Shown here: positions 38,908-48,214 of the stretch, one piece after another | How positions within the stretch are numbered: the first letter of the stretch is position 1 | Layout: every line of letters begins with the position of its first letter | Origin: Marifrigoribacter sp047730175 | GTDB taxonomy: Bacteria; Bacteroidota; Bacteroidia; Flavobacteriales; Flavobacteriaceae | Assembly (NCBI RefSeq): GCF_047730175.1 | Contig: NZ_CP159833.1 | Location: 1-64,000, forward strand | Reading direction: 5' to 3' | DNA: 64,000 nt | Notes under the pieces: model-generated | Seen by the model: the letters and a program-made list of their open reading frames with translations, nothing else | What the model was told of the DNA's origin: nothing | Databases searched by the model: none | Program-made: the position numbers and the translations under genes

Positions 38908-39915
38908 TTAAAGAACATCTTTTCTTATAAAATCTAGTTTCAAAAGTAATTTTTTCATTCCTTCAACATCAAGTCTTTCCGTATTATGAGAGTGATAATC
39001 TTCGATTTTACTAATGTCTTCCTCGCCTTGAGAATAATAGTTAGCATAGTTTAAGTCTCTATTATCAGCAGGGATTCTAAAGTAATCACCCATATCTTCA
39101 GCTTTCACTTTTTCTTCACGAGTTAAAAGTGATTCATATAGTTTTTCACCATGACGGGTCCCAATTATTTTTATTTTACTGTCACTTTTATAAAGGTCAA
39201 TTAATGCAGCTGCTAATGTCTTTATTGTAGCCGCAGGAGCTTTTTGGATAAACATATCTCCTGGATTTGCATGTTCAAACCCAAAAAGAACTAAATCTAC
39301 AGCATCTTCAAGAGTCATCATAAAACGAGTCATTCCTGGATCAGTAATAGTTAAATCTTCCCCTTTTTTAATTTGCTCAACAAACAATGGTATTACAGAT
39401 CCACGTGAAGCCATTACATTACCATAACGTGTTCCACAAATGACAGTGTTTGCAGCATTTCTAGACTTTGCAACTAAAACCTTTTCCATCATTGCTTTTG
39501 ATATTCCCATAGCATTAATTGGATACACAGCTTTATCTGTACTTAAAACAACAACATTTTTCACATTGTATTTTATTGCTGCATCTAACACATTTTCAGT
39601 CCCTAATACATTTGTTTTAACTGCTTCTATTGGGAAAAACTCACATGAAGGAACCTGTTTTAACGCTGCTGCATGAAAAATATAATCAACTCCCCTTATA
39701 GTCATTTCTAACGAACGGTAATCCCTAACATCTCCTATATGAAACTTAACTTTAGGGTTGGATAATTTTCTACGAAGATCATCTTGTTTTTTTTCATCTC
39801 TGGAAAAGATGCGTATTTCTTTAAAGTGATCTGTTTTCAAAAAACGATTTAATACAGCGCTACCAAAAGAACCAGTACCTCCTGTAATTAATAATATTTT
39901 ATCTTTTAGTTCCAT
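38908..39915 (-). CDS. UDP-GlcNAc 4,6-dehydratase/5-epimerase, WbjB/CapE/FnlA type
   Basis: Soluble SDR enzyme of 335 residues opening the UDP-L-FucNAc pathway. Seen: LLITGGTGSFGSAVLNRFL, FHAAALKQVPSCEFFP, VLSTDKAVYPINAMGISKA (Met in place of the usual Tyr, as in this family) and TRHGEKLYESLL. It starts inside the end of the preceding glycosyltransferase gene (17-bp overlap). Confidence 0.94.
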   Translation of the reverse strand: MELKDKILLITGGTGSFGSAVLNRFLKTDHFKEIRIFSRDEKKQDDLRRKLSNPKVKFHIGDVRDYRSLEMTIRGVDYIFHAAALKQVPSCEFFPIEAVKTNVLGTENVLDAAIKYNVKNVVVLSTDKAVYPINAMGISKAMMEKVLVAKSRNAANTVICGTRYGNVMASRGSVIPLFVEQIKKGEDLTITDPGMTRFMMTLEDAVDLVLFGFEHANPGDMFIQKAPAATIKTLAAALIDLYKSDSKIKIIGTRHGEKLYESLLTREEKVKAEDMGDYFRIPADNRDLNYANYYSQGEEDISKIEDYHSHNTERLDVEGMKKLLLKLDFIRKDVL

Positions 39916-41002
39916 AATTATTTCTTAATTTTTTAAAACTATTAATCGTATTTTCTTTTACAGAATTTTTAATATCACTATAAAATTCTTTTAATTTATT
40001 TTGTTCCGAACTATATGATTCGTTAGACATTTCATAAATAGCATTGATTCTCAGTTGCCAAGCTACTTTTTCTAAAGGTAAAATAGTGCCTTTTACTGTA
40101 TTATTTGCTTCTTTCCAAGGTAATCCGCTACTTGCAATCACGATTTTATTTTGTTCAATTGCTTCAAAAAAGACATGGCAAAAATTTTCTGAAAAAGAAG
40201 GGATTACAAATAGATCAACGTTTTGTGCTTTTTTAGAGAAATTTACTTTCGTGTAGTTACCATAAAATTTAATCTGTTCAGAAATGTTTAATTCTTCAAT
40301 TAACACATCTAGTCTTTCTTTATAAGCAACATCTTCAATTTCACCATGAATTTCAAATAAAGTTTCATTTGGCAATTCTGGAATTAAATTTAATATAAAT
40401 TCTAAATTTTTAATTGGTGATACTCTACCAAAAAAACTGATTACAAAATTGTTTTTGTTTTTACTAAGAACCATATTTGAACTCACTTCTCCAAAAACAG
40501 GATTATTAAAAACTATGGTTTTAAAATTACTGAAAATGGGTAAAGATTCCTTTTTTTCATCTTCGTTTGTAAAATGAATTACTATTTTATGCCAAAGAAT
40601 TAATACTATAAATTTTAAAATATAGAGATATATAATTTTCTTTAAAGAAATTGCTCCCTTTAGTAATTGACCTCTTGGACTAAGTAACACCGTTTTTTTC
40701 CTTACAAAAAAAAGTGCTAAAATAGGTATAATTGTAAAGGTTGGACTATACAATGTATTGATCCAAATAAGTTGTGAATCTTTATATAAATTTTTTAGTG
40801 GACCTATTTTTATTTTTGAAAAATATATTGCTTTTTTTTCAAAGTCCTTTTCAGGTAATAAACTCCCGTCCAAATCTTTATTCTTTGTAACTACGGTATA
40901 TTCAAAGCCTTCCTCATTAAACATTCTACATACACCATGAAGAGACTTTGTGGGTCCACCCCCTTTAAAAGCTGGAGGGAATTGTGGGGCTATAATTATC
41001 AT
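39899..41002 (-). CDS. Family 4 glycosyltransferase
   Basis: A 367-residue GT-B transferase. Seen: N-terminal MIIIAPQFPPAFKGGGPTKS, VISFFGRVSPIKNLEFIL at the start of the donor domain, and VIPSFSENFCHVFFEAIEQ with the E-x7-E type motif near residue 270. Donor and acceptor are unknown; it presumably adds one sugar of the repeat unit. Joined to the Wzy gene by an ATGA overlap and to the CapE-type gene by 17 bp. Confidence 0.88.
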   Translation of the reverse strand: MIIIAPQFPPAFKGGGPTKSLHGVCRMFNEEGFEYTVVTKNKDLDGSLLPEKDFEKKAIYFSKIKIGPLKNLYKDSQLIWINTLYSPTFTIIPILALFFVRKKTVLLSPRGQLLKGAISLKKIIYLYILKFIVLILWHKIVIHFTNEDEKKESLPIFSNFKTIVFNNPVFGEVSSNMVLSKNKNNFVISFFGRVSPIKNLEFILNLIPELPNETLFEIHGEIEDVAYKERLDVLIEELNISEQIKFYGNYTKVNFSKKAQNVDLFVIPSFSENFCHVFFEAIEQNKIVIASSGLPWKEANNTVKGTILPLEKVAWQLRINAIYEMSNESYSSEQNKLKEFYSDIKNSVKENTINSFKKLRNNYGTKR

Positions 41003-42471
41003 AATCTCAACCTATTAAAAAGTTTAATTACAATATAAAATATTGGAGGTATAAAAATTACATTTCTTAAAAATGAAACATAAGAACCAGGAACAGAAGC
41101 TGAGATATAACCAATAGCTGAAAGTGCCGCTAAAAATATAAGAAATGATATTCCTGACTCTAACTCTAAAATATTATTACAGAAACGCAAAGTCATTCCG
41201 TAAACAAAAAAGCCAATAATTACAAGAAACCATTTCCCTCCCATATAAAAGTAAGCAACTTGACCGAATGAAGTATTACTCATATAGGTATCACTATATC
41301 CTAATACTTTTATTCGAAACCAATTTCCCCAACTCATAAATTTAGAATTTAAGACTTTGGATCTAGGTACTAGTGTAAATAATGGGATTGTAATTAGTTC
41401 TTGTACAAATTTTGGATCTGTTTTATCTATACCATGATCATCTTTATATTTTATTGCAATACTTCCTGGAGCAACTGTATTTAATCGTTCCATAATACTG
41501 TAATAAACAGAATTATAAATTTTTCGTTCAAATTCTGTTGCACTTTCTTCTCTAAAGTCAATAAAAGCATCCGCATATTCTGTAACTGAGACATCGCTAC
41601 TGTTATCAAATGCTTGCGTAAATCTTTTCACCTCTGATGCAATAGTAAATGCAAATATCATTGTGAAAACACCAATCAAAAGCATAGTCACTGTTATCTT
41701 TCTAAATACATAATAATAAGGCAATAAGGTTAATATAAACAAGAAAATAATAGGTCCTCTAGCTCCAGAAACTAAGGCGAAAAATATTTGAAGAAATAAC
41801 GTAGTCCAATACCACGTTTTATATTTTTTAGTTTTAAAATATATTAATGCTAATAAAAAATAACCAATTAAAGATAGTTTTTCAATGTATCCTGAAAAAA
41901 CCACTAAATATTTCATAAACCCAGAAAAGTTATCTGCAGTTGCGATTCCTCTACCAAATGCTCCATTACTAAATAGTATAAGATTAAGAAATAAACCCCC
42001 AACAATTAAGCTTTTTGGAAATACTGCATTTATATCCATTTGAAGGAATTTCTTAAATCCAAAACCTTCATAATAAATGGCAAATAAATAATCTCCCAAT
42101 TTAGACATATAGCCCATCCAATATAGAATATTCCCTACCGCAGTAACAGAAGCAAATTTTACTAACATCTTATTATCTAAAAAAGCTATTAATTTATTTG
42201 CATTAATAAAATTAAACTCCCTTATATACATTAAAGGAATTATCCCTCCATTGAATATTAAAAAACAGGTGGTAACTCCAATAAATCCGGCACTTAATAA
42301 CTTAAATTTTCCGGAAAGAACTCTTGTTTTAGCAATTACTAATATATTATAGAGTAAACCGAAAAAAGTAAGTAATAGAAATAAAAAATTACCCCTTTCA
42401 TCTGTATAAATAAGATTAATAAGAAATACTAAAGCGAGGTAAATAAATGAATAATATATAAATCTTTTCAT
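40999..42471 (-). CDS. Wzy-type oligosaccharide repeat-unit polymerase
   Basis: Polytopic membrane protein of 490 residues with about ten or eleven hydrophobic helices and a large extracytoplasmic loop around residues 285-390, the usual shape of O-antigen/capsule polymerases, which are poorly conserved in sequence. The motif SGARGPIIFLFILTLLPYY before the loop is typical of the O-antigen ligase/polymerase group. The ATG at 42471 overlaps the upstream stop as ATGA; an upstream TTG at 42477 is less likely. It follows Wzx and a glycosyltransferase. Confidence 0.85.
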   Translation of the reverse strand: MKRFIYYSFIYLALVFLINLIYTDERGNFLFLLLTFFGLLYNILVIAKTRVLSGKFKLLSAGFIGVTTCFLIFNGGIIPLMYIREFNFINANKLIAFLDNKMLVKFASVTAVGNILYWMGYMSKLGDYLFAIYYEGFGFKKFLQMDINAVFPKSLIVGGLFLNLILFSNGAFGRGIATADNFSGFMKYLVVFSGYIEKLSLIGYFLLALIYFKTKKYKTWYWTTLFLQIFFALVSGARGPIIFLFILTLLPYYYVFRKITVTMLLIGVFTMIFAFTIASEVKRFTQAFDNSSDVSVTEYADAFIDFREESATEFERKIYNSVYYSIMERLNTVAPGSIAIKYKDDHGIDKTDPKFVQELITIPLFTLVPRSKVLNSKFMSWGNWFRIKVLGYSDTYMSNTSFGQVAYFYMGGKWFLVIIGFFVYGMTLRFCNNILELESGISFLIFLAALSAIGYISASVPGSYVSFLRNVIFIPPIFYIVIKLFNRLRL

Positions 42472-43481
42472 GCACAACTGTTATAAAAATTTATATATGT
42501 AGTAACAATATTTTCAAGTTCATATATCATTATATTTTGTTTTGCTTTATTTGAATTTTCCTTAATTAATGAATCATCATATAAACTTAAAAAACCACTT
42601 TTAATAGCATTAACATCCATAGGATCAATCAAAATAGCATCTTTACCTACAACATCCATAGGTGATCTATTCGATGTGATTACCTGCAGTCCAAATGCTT
42701 GAGCTTCAATAATTGGTAAGCCAAAGCCTTCGGCTTCCGAAGCGAAAAACAATACATCACTTTTATCATACAAATTATAAAGTTCCTTATCTGTTATTCC
42801 TTTGTGGACAGCTGCACGCTCTTGAATTCCATTATCTTTTATCAACTTTTTAATTATAATATCGTTAGCATGTACAAAATTGTAATATACATTTAGGTCC
42901 TTAGTAGCTTCAATTAGGCGGCGATAATTTTTTAAAGGTTTATCCCCTATTTGAATAATCTTAATTGGGCTAGTCTTTTTAAATTCTCTTTCTCTATAAG
43001 TAATATCTTTAGATGCAATTACTAAAGGATTATTAATTACTGTTACTTTATTTTTATCTATAGAAAAATGTTTTAACATCTCTTGTTTTGTGTTATCAGA
43101 TACCACTATTACTTCATTTGAAAAACGTATCGGTAAATGATAATATAACACATCGTAAATATATCCTTTAATGTTTTTATTTTTTTTAAAATGAAACAAG
43201 TCATGTATAGTTAACACCCTATTTTTAAATGGAAAAGCTAAGACCATATAATTACAACCTCCAGTAATATGCACTATGTATTTTTTTGAAAATAATGAGC
43301 TTATAAATGAAAATAAAAATGCTGTAAAATCATAATTTTTTTTTAACGTCTTTTTTTTAATAGTAAAAGAATTACCTGGAAATATTTTCATTCCATTAAA
43401 AATACTATTATACACCTTTTCAATACTAAAATTACCCTTGTTAGGTTTTCTATATATAAAGAGAATTTTTTGAGGGTTCAT
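42468..43481 (-). CDS. Glycosyltransferase (GT-B, group 1)
   Basis: A 337-residue transferase. Seen: NPQKILFIYRKPNKGNF at the start, LTIHDLFHF in the N-terminal domain, KIIQIGDKPLKNYRRLIEA, and the donor-site FFASEAEGFGLPIIEAQAFG. The last matches the group 1 E-x7-E motif. Substrates are unknown. Coupled to the Wzy gene by an ATGA overlap; the Wzx gene ends 6 bp upstream. Confidence 0.88.
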   Translation of the reverse strand: MNPQKILFIYRKPNKGNFSIEKVYNSIFNGMKIFPGNSFTIKKKTLKKNYDFTAFLFSFISSLFSKKYIVHITGGCNYMVLAFPFKNRVLTIHDLFHFKKNKNIKGYIYDVLYYHLPIRFSNEVIVVSDNTKQEMLKHFSIDKNKVTVINNPLVIASKDITYREREFKKTSPIKIIQIGDKPLKNYRRLIEATKDLNVYYNFVHANDIIIKKLIKDNGIQERAAVHKGITDKELYNLYDKSDVLFFASEAEGFGLPIIEAQAFGLQVITSNRSPMDVVGKDAILIDPMDVNAIKSGFLSLYDDSLIKENSNKAKQNIMIYELENIVTTYINFYNSCA

Positions 43482-43487
43482 TTAGTT

Positions 43488-44984
43488 TTAATTGCTTACA
43501 AATATAGCTAACTTCTTTAGTTTTTCAGAAATTGTCCTTCTTGTATTTTCTGAAATCAACTTATATTGAAAATAAATTAAAAACACAATTGGAACAAACA
43601 AACAAATCAATAACCATAGGGGTTTTCCTAAATAATTTAAGTAGAGTATTATTCCTAAGGGAAGTAAAGAAATTAAATAAAGAAAAAAGTATATTTTTTT
43701 ATAGAAACTAAAAGTGAAAAATTTAAAAGCATTAAATGGCAACCAAAATGTTACAACAATTAGTTCTGAAATTAATAAACTAATTAAAACACCATCCAAT
43801 TGATATTGCTTTAGAGAAAATGCAATAATAAAGAATAATGACATTCTTAATATTGAAGTAATTAGTACCACATATGTTTTATTAATACTTGTATAAAAAA
43901 CTACTAAACTTTTTCCGAAATTTTGAACTAAAAATATAATTACTAAGGCACTATATAAGCCTAAATTAAATTGTAATTTTTGATTGGTCCATATATGGAA
44001 AAGGTCCTCTATAAAAAACAAAGAAATTGCAAACCCTGTGATAAGTATAGCTCCAGAGACAAACCAAAAAGACCTCAATATATCTAATATCTTTTCTTTT
44101 TTATTCATTGAATAATAGTTGATCATTTCTGGTACCATTGGGCTTAAGAAAAAGTCGGATATTTTTAATCCAAAATTCACTAATGTTCGTGTTGCTGAAA
44201 ATAATGGTAAGAAGCTTGTCCCTACAATAGCTGAAACCACTAAGACTATCCCATCATTACTTAATCGATCTAAGAAATTACTTGCGGCAAAAGGAAGGGA
44301 TTTTTTAAAATTATTAAACCCAAATTTAAAACTCCCATATTTCCACCAAGGAAAGAATTCGGGTTGTAAATACTTCAGTTTTATTAAAATAACAAAGGAA
44401 TATACAAACTTAGCTGAGAACCATAAAATAGCAAGTTTAATAAGAGAAATTCCCGAAAAAGCTGCGACTACTAGAATAAAAAATTCGAGTATTTTTTCTA
44501 CCAATGAAAATTGAAAAGCTTTATAAATCAATCCAAATGGATTAAGAGTCTTCACTATAATTCCTCTAAAAGAACCAATACACATTCTATATAAAAGCAG
44601 AATTGAAATAACAATAGCAATTTCTCTATCATCGATGTTTTTATCTAATAAATACCGGAGCAGCCCTAATTTAAATAGAATAAATACTATGGACAATTGC
44701 AAAACGCCCACTAAAATGTTGGCTCTTATTGCAGATCCAAGAAGTACTTTAGCTTTCTCTTTTTGAGTATGAACTATTCTATTAAATTCATTTCCAATAT
44801 AAACACTATGCCCTAACTCTATTACTTGAATTAAATTAAAAAAAGCATACAATGCTATCCAAGCTCCATATACTTCTAGGTCCCAGTAATTTAATAAAAT
44901 TGGGATTAATAATAAAGAATACAAAATAAGTACAATAATTTGTAACCCTTTATAGCCGAAAGACTTATATAGTTTTTTCGACAT
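43488..44984 (-). CDS. Wzx-type oligosaccharide flippase
   Basis: A 498-residue membrane protein with about 12 to 14 hydrophobic helices and a basic N-terminus (MSKKLYKSFGYKGLQIIVLI), as in lipid-linked oligosaccharide flippases of the MOP superfamily. Catalytic motifs do not exist for this family; the call rests on topology, length and its place next to Wzy. It should move undecaprenyl-linked repeat units to the periplasm. It shares one base with the upstream sulfotransferase stop. Confidence 0.85.
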   Translation of the reverse strand: MSKKLYKSFGYKGLQIIVLILYSLLLIPILLNYWDLEVYGAWIALYAFFNLIQVIELGHSVYIGNEFNRIVHTQKEKAKVLLGSAIRANILVGVLQLSIVFILFKLGLLRYLLDKNIDDREIAIVISILLLYRMCIGSFRGIIVKTLNPFGLIYKAFQFSLVEKILEFFILVVAAFSGISLIKLAILWFSAKFVYSFVILIKLKYLQPEFFPWWKYGSFKFGFNNFKKSLPFAASNFLDRLSNDGIVLVVSAIVGTSFLPLFSATRTLVNFGLKISDFFLSPMVPEMINYYSMNKKEKILDILRSFWFVSGAILITGFAISLFFIEDLFHIWTNQKLQFNLGLYSALVIIFLVQNFGKSLVVFYTSINKTYVVLITSILRMSLFFIIAFSLKQYQLDGVLISLLISELIVVTFWLPFNAFKFFTFSFYKKIYFFLYLISLLPLGIILYLNYLGKPLWLLICLFVPIVFLIYFQYKLISENTRRTISEKLKKLAIFVSN

Positions 44985-45718
44985 TACTTTATATTTTTAG
45001 TAGTTGACCATTCTAAATATAAACTTTCAGCTTCTTCAAAAAGTCTAGTTGATTTTAGCTGCTCCATTTGCTCAACAAAACTGTTTTTAACATCTTCTCT
45101 CTTTCCTGAAGGTGATAAATGTGATTTAGAGCTAGAAAATACCTTGTTTACATTTTCCTGACTATGCTCAAATAGCTCGAATTTGGTATTAAACTTATTA
45201 TTAACTTCATTGATAACATTTCCATAGTCTGTCAAAACATCTGAAAATACACCTACCACAACTTTATCTTTGTATGGAAGTAATTTCTTATAAAATAACA
45301 CATAGTCTTTTAATAACCATTCTATGTTATACCCTTTATTTATCTTCTCAAATCCAACGGCTTGTGCTAATAAGGCCATATAAGAGACTACACAATCAAA
45401 TGGATTTCTAATTAACAATAACGTTGGTATATTGTGTTTTACACCGACTATTACCTGAGGATATGCATGCAAATGCGTTGCAATTTTATACCCTTCAGCA
45501 TTGTCAAATTTAAAAGCTTTTACTGAAAAGCTATTTGCTGACCTTGGATATCCTTCAATAACAATATCTGTATTTTTGGTTATTATTTTTCTGCCGTATC
45601 CTTTTCCTTTATATCTAACCTTTTGAATAAAGATAAATAAACCAGGAAAATATTGTAGTAATTTTTTAAGATGTACTAAGACAATTTTATTTTTATAATA
45701 TATAAAACTTCTAATCAT
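44984..45718 (-). CDS. Sulfotransferase 1 (PAPS-dependent)
   Basis: A 244-residue sulfotransferase-fold protein. Seen: the 5'-phosphosulfate loop IEGYPRSANSF (residues 54-64), corresponding to the PKSGTTW type of cytosolic sulfotransferases, and the 3'-phosphate motif LIRNPFDCVVSYM (102-114). The expected reaction is transfer of sulfate from PAPS to a hydroxyl of the polysaccharide. It differs clearly from the other three sulfotransferases of the operon. Overlaps sulfotransferase 2 by 8 bp. Confidence 0.85.
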   Translation of the reverse strand: MIRSFIYYKNKIVLVHLKKLLQYFPGLFIFIQKVRYKGKGYGRKIITKNTDIVIEGYPRSANSFSVKAFKFDNAEGYKIATHLHAYPQVIVGVKHNIPTLLLIRNPFDCVVSYMALLAQAVGFEKINKGYNIEWLLKDYVLFYKKLLPYKDKVVVGVFSDVLTDYGNVINEVNNKFNTKFELFEHSQENVNKVFSSSKSHLSPSGKREDVKNSFVEQMEQLKSTRLFEEAESLYLEWSTTKNIK

Positions 45719-46394
45719 TATTATAAAGATCTTTATATTCTATCTTAAATATTTTTTCTAATTGCTTTCCAAATTTATGCTGGATAGTGTCATAATTTAA
45801 AGATGGATTAATTTCTGATTTTTTGGTATTAAATTTAGGTGCATTTAACGGTGTGCCTAATGTTTCAGAAATTTCATTAAAAGCTTTATCCATTTCTTCC
45901 ATTTTATAAACTTTATCCACTAAATAATTTCCCTGAGAATCCATATAAAAATTTTCGCCTTTAATTATATGTATATCTCCCGAATTTAGATAGGAATCAA
46001 AATCTACATATTTGTTTTTCATTCCACGCCACTTATAATGTGAAATACTTTTATTAATTGGATGACGATCAAAAGAAAATTTATAATAATTATTCCAAAC
46101 TTTTGAGTCAATATAGTTTTTTAAGTCTGAAGCTGGTATATGATTATAAAATAATAATCGCTTTCTGTTTTTTAACCCTCGAAGCCAGTCTTTTATAGAG
46201 TATTTTGAAAAAGGAATCTCATAATTTTGAGCATTCCTATTTGAAATCTCTTTTCTAATTAATTCGTCTTCATCATTTATAGGGGTAATAATATCGTCAT
46301 CTCCACAAATTGTACTTAATGCAATTTCTATAGAAGTTCCAGCAGTTTTTTTAGTTTTTATAAATATAAACTTATGTTTATGTGAAATAATCAT
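45711..46394 (-). CDS. Sulfotransferase 2 (sulfotransferase family 2-like)
   Basis: A 227-residue protein opening IISHKHKFIFIKTKKTAGTS, where KTKKTAGTS (13-21) is the 5'-phosphosulfate-binding loop of carbohydrate sulfotransferase family 2. FSFDRHPINKSISHYKWRG is the 3'-phosphate motif. The arrangement matches enzymes that sulfate glycans such as chondroitin. The acceptor is presumably a sugar of the capsule repeat. It ends inside the next gene's start and follows the beta-helix gene by 4 bp. Confidence 0.88.
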   Translation of the reverse strand: MIISHKHKFIFIKTKKTAGTSIEIALSTICGDDDIITPINDEDELIRKEISNRNAQNYEIPFSKYSIKDWLRGLKNRKRLLFYNHIPASDLKNYIDSKVWNNYYKFSFDRHPINKSISHYKWRGMKNKYVDFDSYLNSGDIHIIKGENFYMDSQGNYLVDKVYKMEEMDKAFNEISETLGTPLNAPKFNTKKSEINPSLNYDTIQHKFGKQLEKIFKIEYKDLYNND

Positions 46395-46398
46395 ACTT

Positions 46399-48180
46399 TT
46401 AATTTAAAATTATTTCTACCAAAGACTTTTTCTTCTCAAGGTACTTGCTTTTAAAATATACAAAATTATTTTTAACATCTAGGACTTTTCCTATGGCTGT
46501 ATAAATTGACTTCTCTTTAAATGGTTCTTTGTTTATTGTTAGGTTTCCAAAAATAAATTCGCCTTTTTTAAAATTAAAATTATTTTTAAAATAAAAGCTT
46601 TTCTTAGAAGTATCATATTCAATAACAACAACTTTATTTTCATTAAACTCTATAGATTTCCAACTCGTTGTAGCAATTTTATTTTTCCTTAAACCAGAGT
46701 TAATATAAGTTGATTCATTTTTATTTTTTAGACTTCCACCAATGTTTATAGGGTAAGTATCAAAATAGCAATTAACAAATGTTGCTTTTTTTACATCCAT
46801 TAACAAAGGCTCAACATTATTTTTTCCACCTCCAACTAAAAAAGTACATCCCGTAAATGATGCATTATCTGCTCTTAAAATACAAGGATTAAAATTTCCT
46901 TTTATAGGATCTGTCATAGATCGAAATTTAAATACGCAGCCTTCAAAATTTAGCGGCTGTTTATTTATTACCGAATATCCTATTCCATAAAGTGCTTCCG
47001 TGTAAACATTTCTAAAATGTCCATAAGCTATATTACCATTTGCTTTATACAACCACGCTACACCTCCAGAGACTTTCAAATTATTTACTTCAGGTAAAAC
47101 TCCTTGTTGTTCACCAAAATCATCTGTATTAAAAACAAATTTCATAAGACTGAAGTCACAATTATCTACTACTATATTTCTTGATTGAGCTTGGCAAATT
47201 ACAATTCCATTTATTAAATTATTAAAACGTGTAAACGTTATAGCTACTGAATCCCCTTGCTGAGTTTTTCCATTAGGACTAATAGCTATGCCCGTTGGAA
47301 AATTTTGAATCACAGAACCTTCAATATGAATTCTAGAACTTGAACGTTTATTAATATAAAATTCATCCATTCCATTATAGCCTCCTTTTATTGGTTTCTT
47401 TAATGAAAAAGGATCAATAACAATAGCTGATAATGGAGCAAAACGATCTTGTTTGTATAGTTTATTTGATTCTATATGCACCAAATCTTCCTTACTCATT
47501 TTTGAAGGTATATAACCATCAAAAACCATATTTTCAACATGAACACCTCTAGCTGCTTGTATTCCTAATACAAAAGGTATTTCATTGTTAGCTTTTAAAA
47601 CAGAAACGCCTCCTTTTTTACCTCTTGGATTATTATAAGCAAATTGATGTCCTCTTAAGGTTAAGTTGAAAAAATCATGGTCCTTTCCTCTTTTCATTTT
47701 TCGCATCGCTAACAAAGGAGAATCTATTGTATACTCTCCAGGCGGAAAATAAACAACTGAAACACCAGGACTCATTATGGCAGTATTGATAGCTTTTTGT
47801 ATAGGAATTACATCAGATATTTGATCATTTGGCTTTGCGCCAAACCATGTTACATCGATTTGGTGAACAGAACCAGCATTAAATAAAACAGTTCCTTCGC
47901 CAAAAAATATTTGTCTATTCTGAAATACGTTTAACTTTGTATCAATGGTTAGTTTAACTCCTTTGCTTATTACAAATACACCTTTAGAACCTAAATATAT
48001 TCCATTAGAATCATTCAGACTTGTAGTGGTAGAAATGATTGTTTTATTTTTTATTATCGTAAGATCTAAGGCTTGCGCTGACTTTTCAGAAATAATCGTT
48101 TGTGCATTAATTGAATTCAGAAAAATCACACACAAAAGAAGGCTAAAAATTAATTTTGAAGTTTTATAAATAGAATTCAT
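46399..48180 (-). CDS. Secreted right-handed beta-helix protein (pectate-lyase-3 type)
   Basis: A 593-residue exported protein with signal peptide MNSIYKTSKLIFSLLLCVIF and cleavage after INAQ. VTWFGAKPNDQISDVIPIQ and VVYFPPGEYTIDSPLL mark the N-terminal pectate-lyase-3 segment, followed by long beta-helix coils (residues 150-500) such as VHVENMVFDGY, SSRIHIEGSVIQNF and RNIVVDNCDFS. This fold serves lyases, hydrolases, epimerases and phage depolymerases. No catalytic residues can be fixed by eye. Lying between sulfotransferase genes, it may cut, epimerise or bind the polymer in the periplasm. Confidence 0.82.
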   Translation of the reverse strand: MNSIYKTSKLIFSLLLCVIFLNSINAQTIISEKSAQALDLTIIKNKTIISTTTSLNDSNGIYLGSKGVFVISKGVKLTIDTKLNVFQNRQIFFGEGTVLFNAGSVHQIDVTWFGAKPNDQISDVIPIQKAINTAIMSPGVSVVYFPPGEYTIDSPLLAMRKMKRGKDHDFFNLTLRGHQFAYNNPRGKKGGVSVLKANNEIPFVLGIQAARGVHVENMVFDGYIPSKMSKEDLVHIESNKLYKQDRFAPLSAIVIDPFSLKKPIKGGYNGMDEFYINKRSSSRIHIEGSVIQNFPTGIAISPNGKTQQGDSVAITFTRFNNLINGIVICQAQSRNIVVDNCDFSLMKFVFNTDDFGEQQGVLPEVNNLKVSGGVAWLYKANGNIAYGHFRNVYTEALYGIGYSVINKQPLNFEGCVFKFRSMTDPIKGNFNPCILRADNASFTGCTFLVGGGKNNVEPLLMDVKKATFVNCYFDTYPINIGGSLKNKNESTYINSGLRKNKIATTSWKSIEFNENKVVVIEYDTSKKSFYFKNNFNFKKGEFIFGNLTINKEPFKEKSIYTAIGKVLDVKNNFVYFKSKYLEKKKSLVEIILN

Positions 48181-48214
48181 AGTGATTATTTATTGCAAAT
48201 TAACGCTTTAGAAA

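Noticed and set aside
44119..44514. A 131-codon plus-strand frame inside the flippase gene
   Set aside because: Antisense shadow of a clear membrane protein gene; composition reflects the opposite strand.
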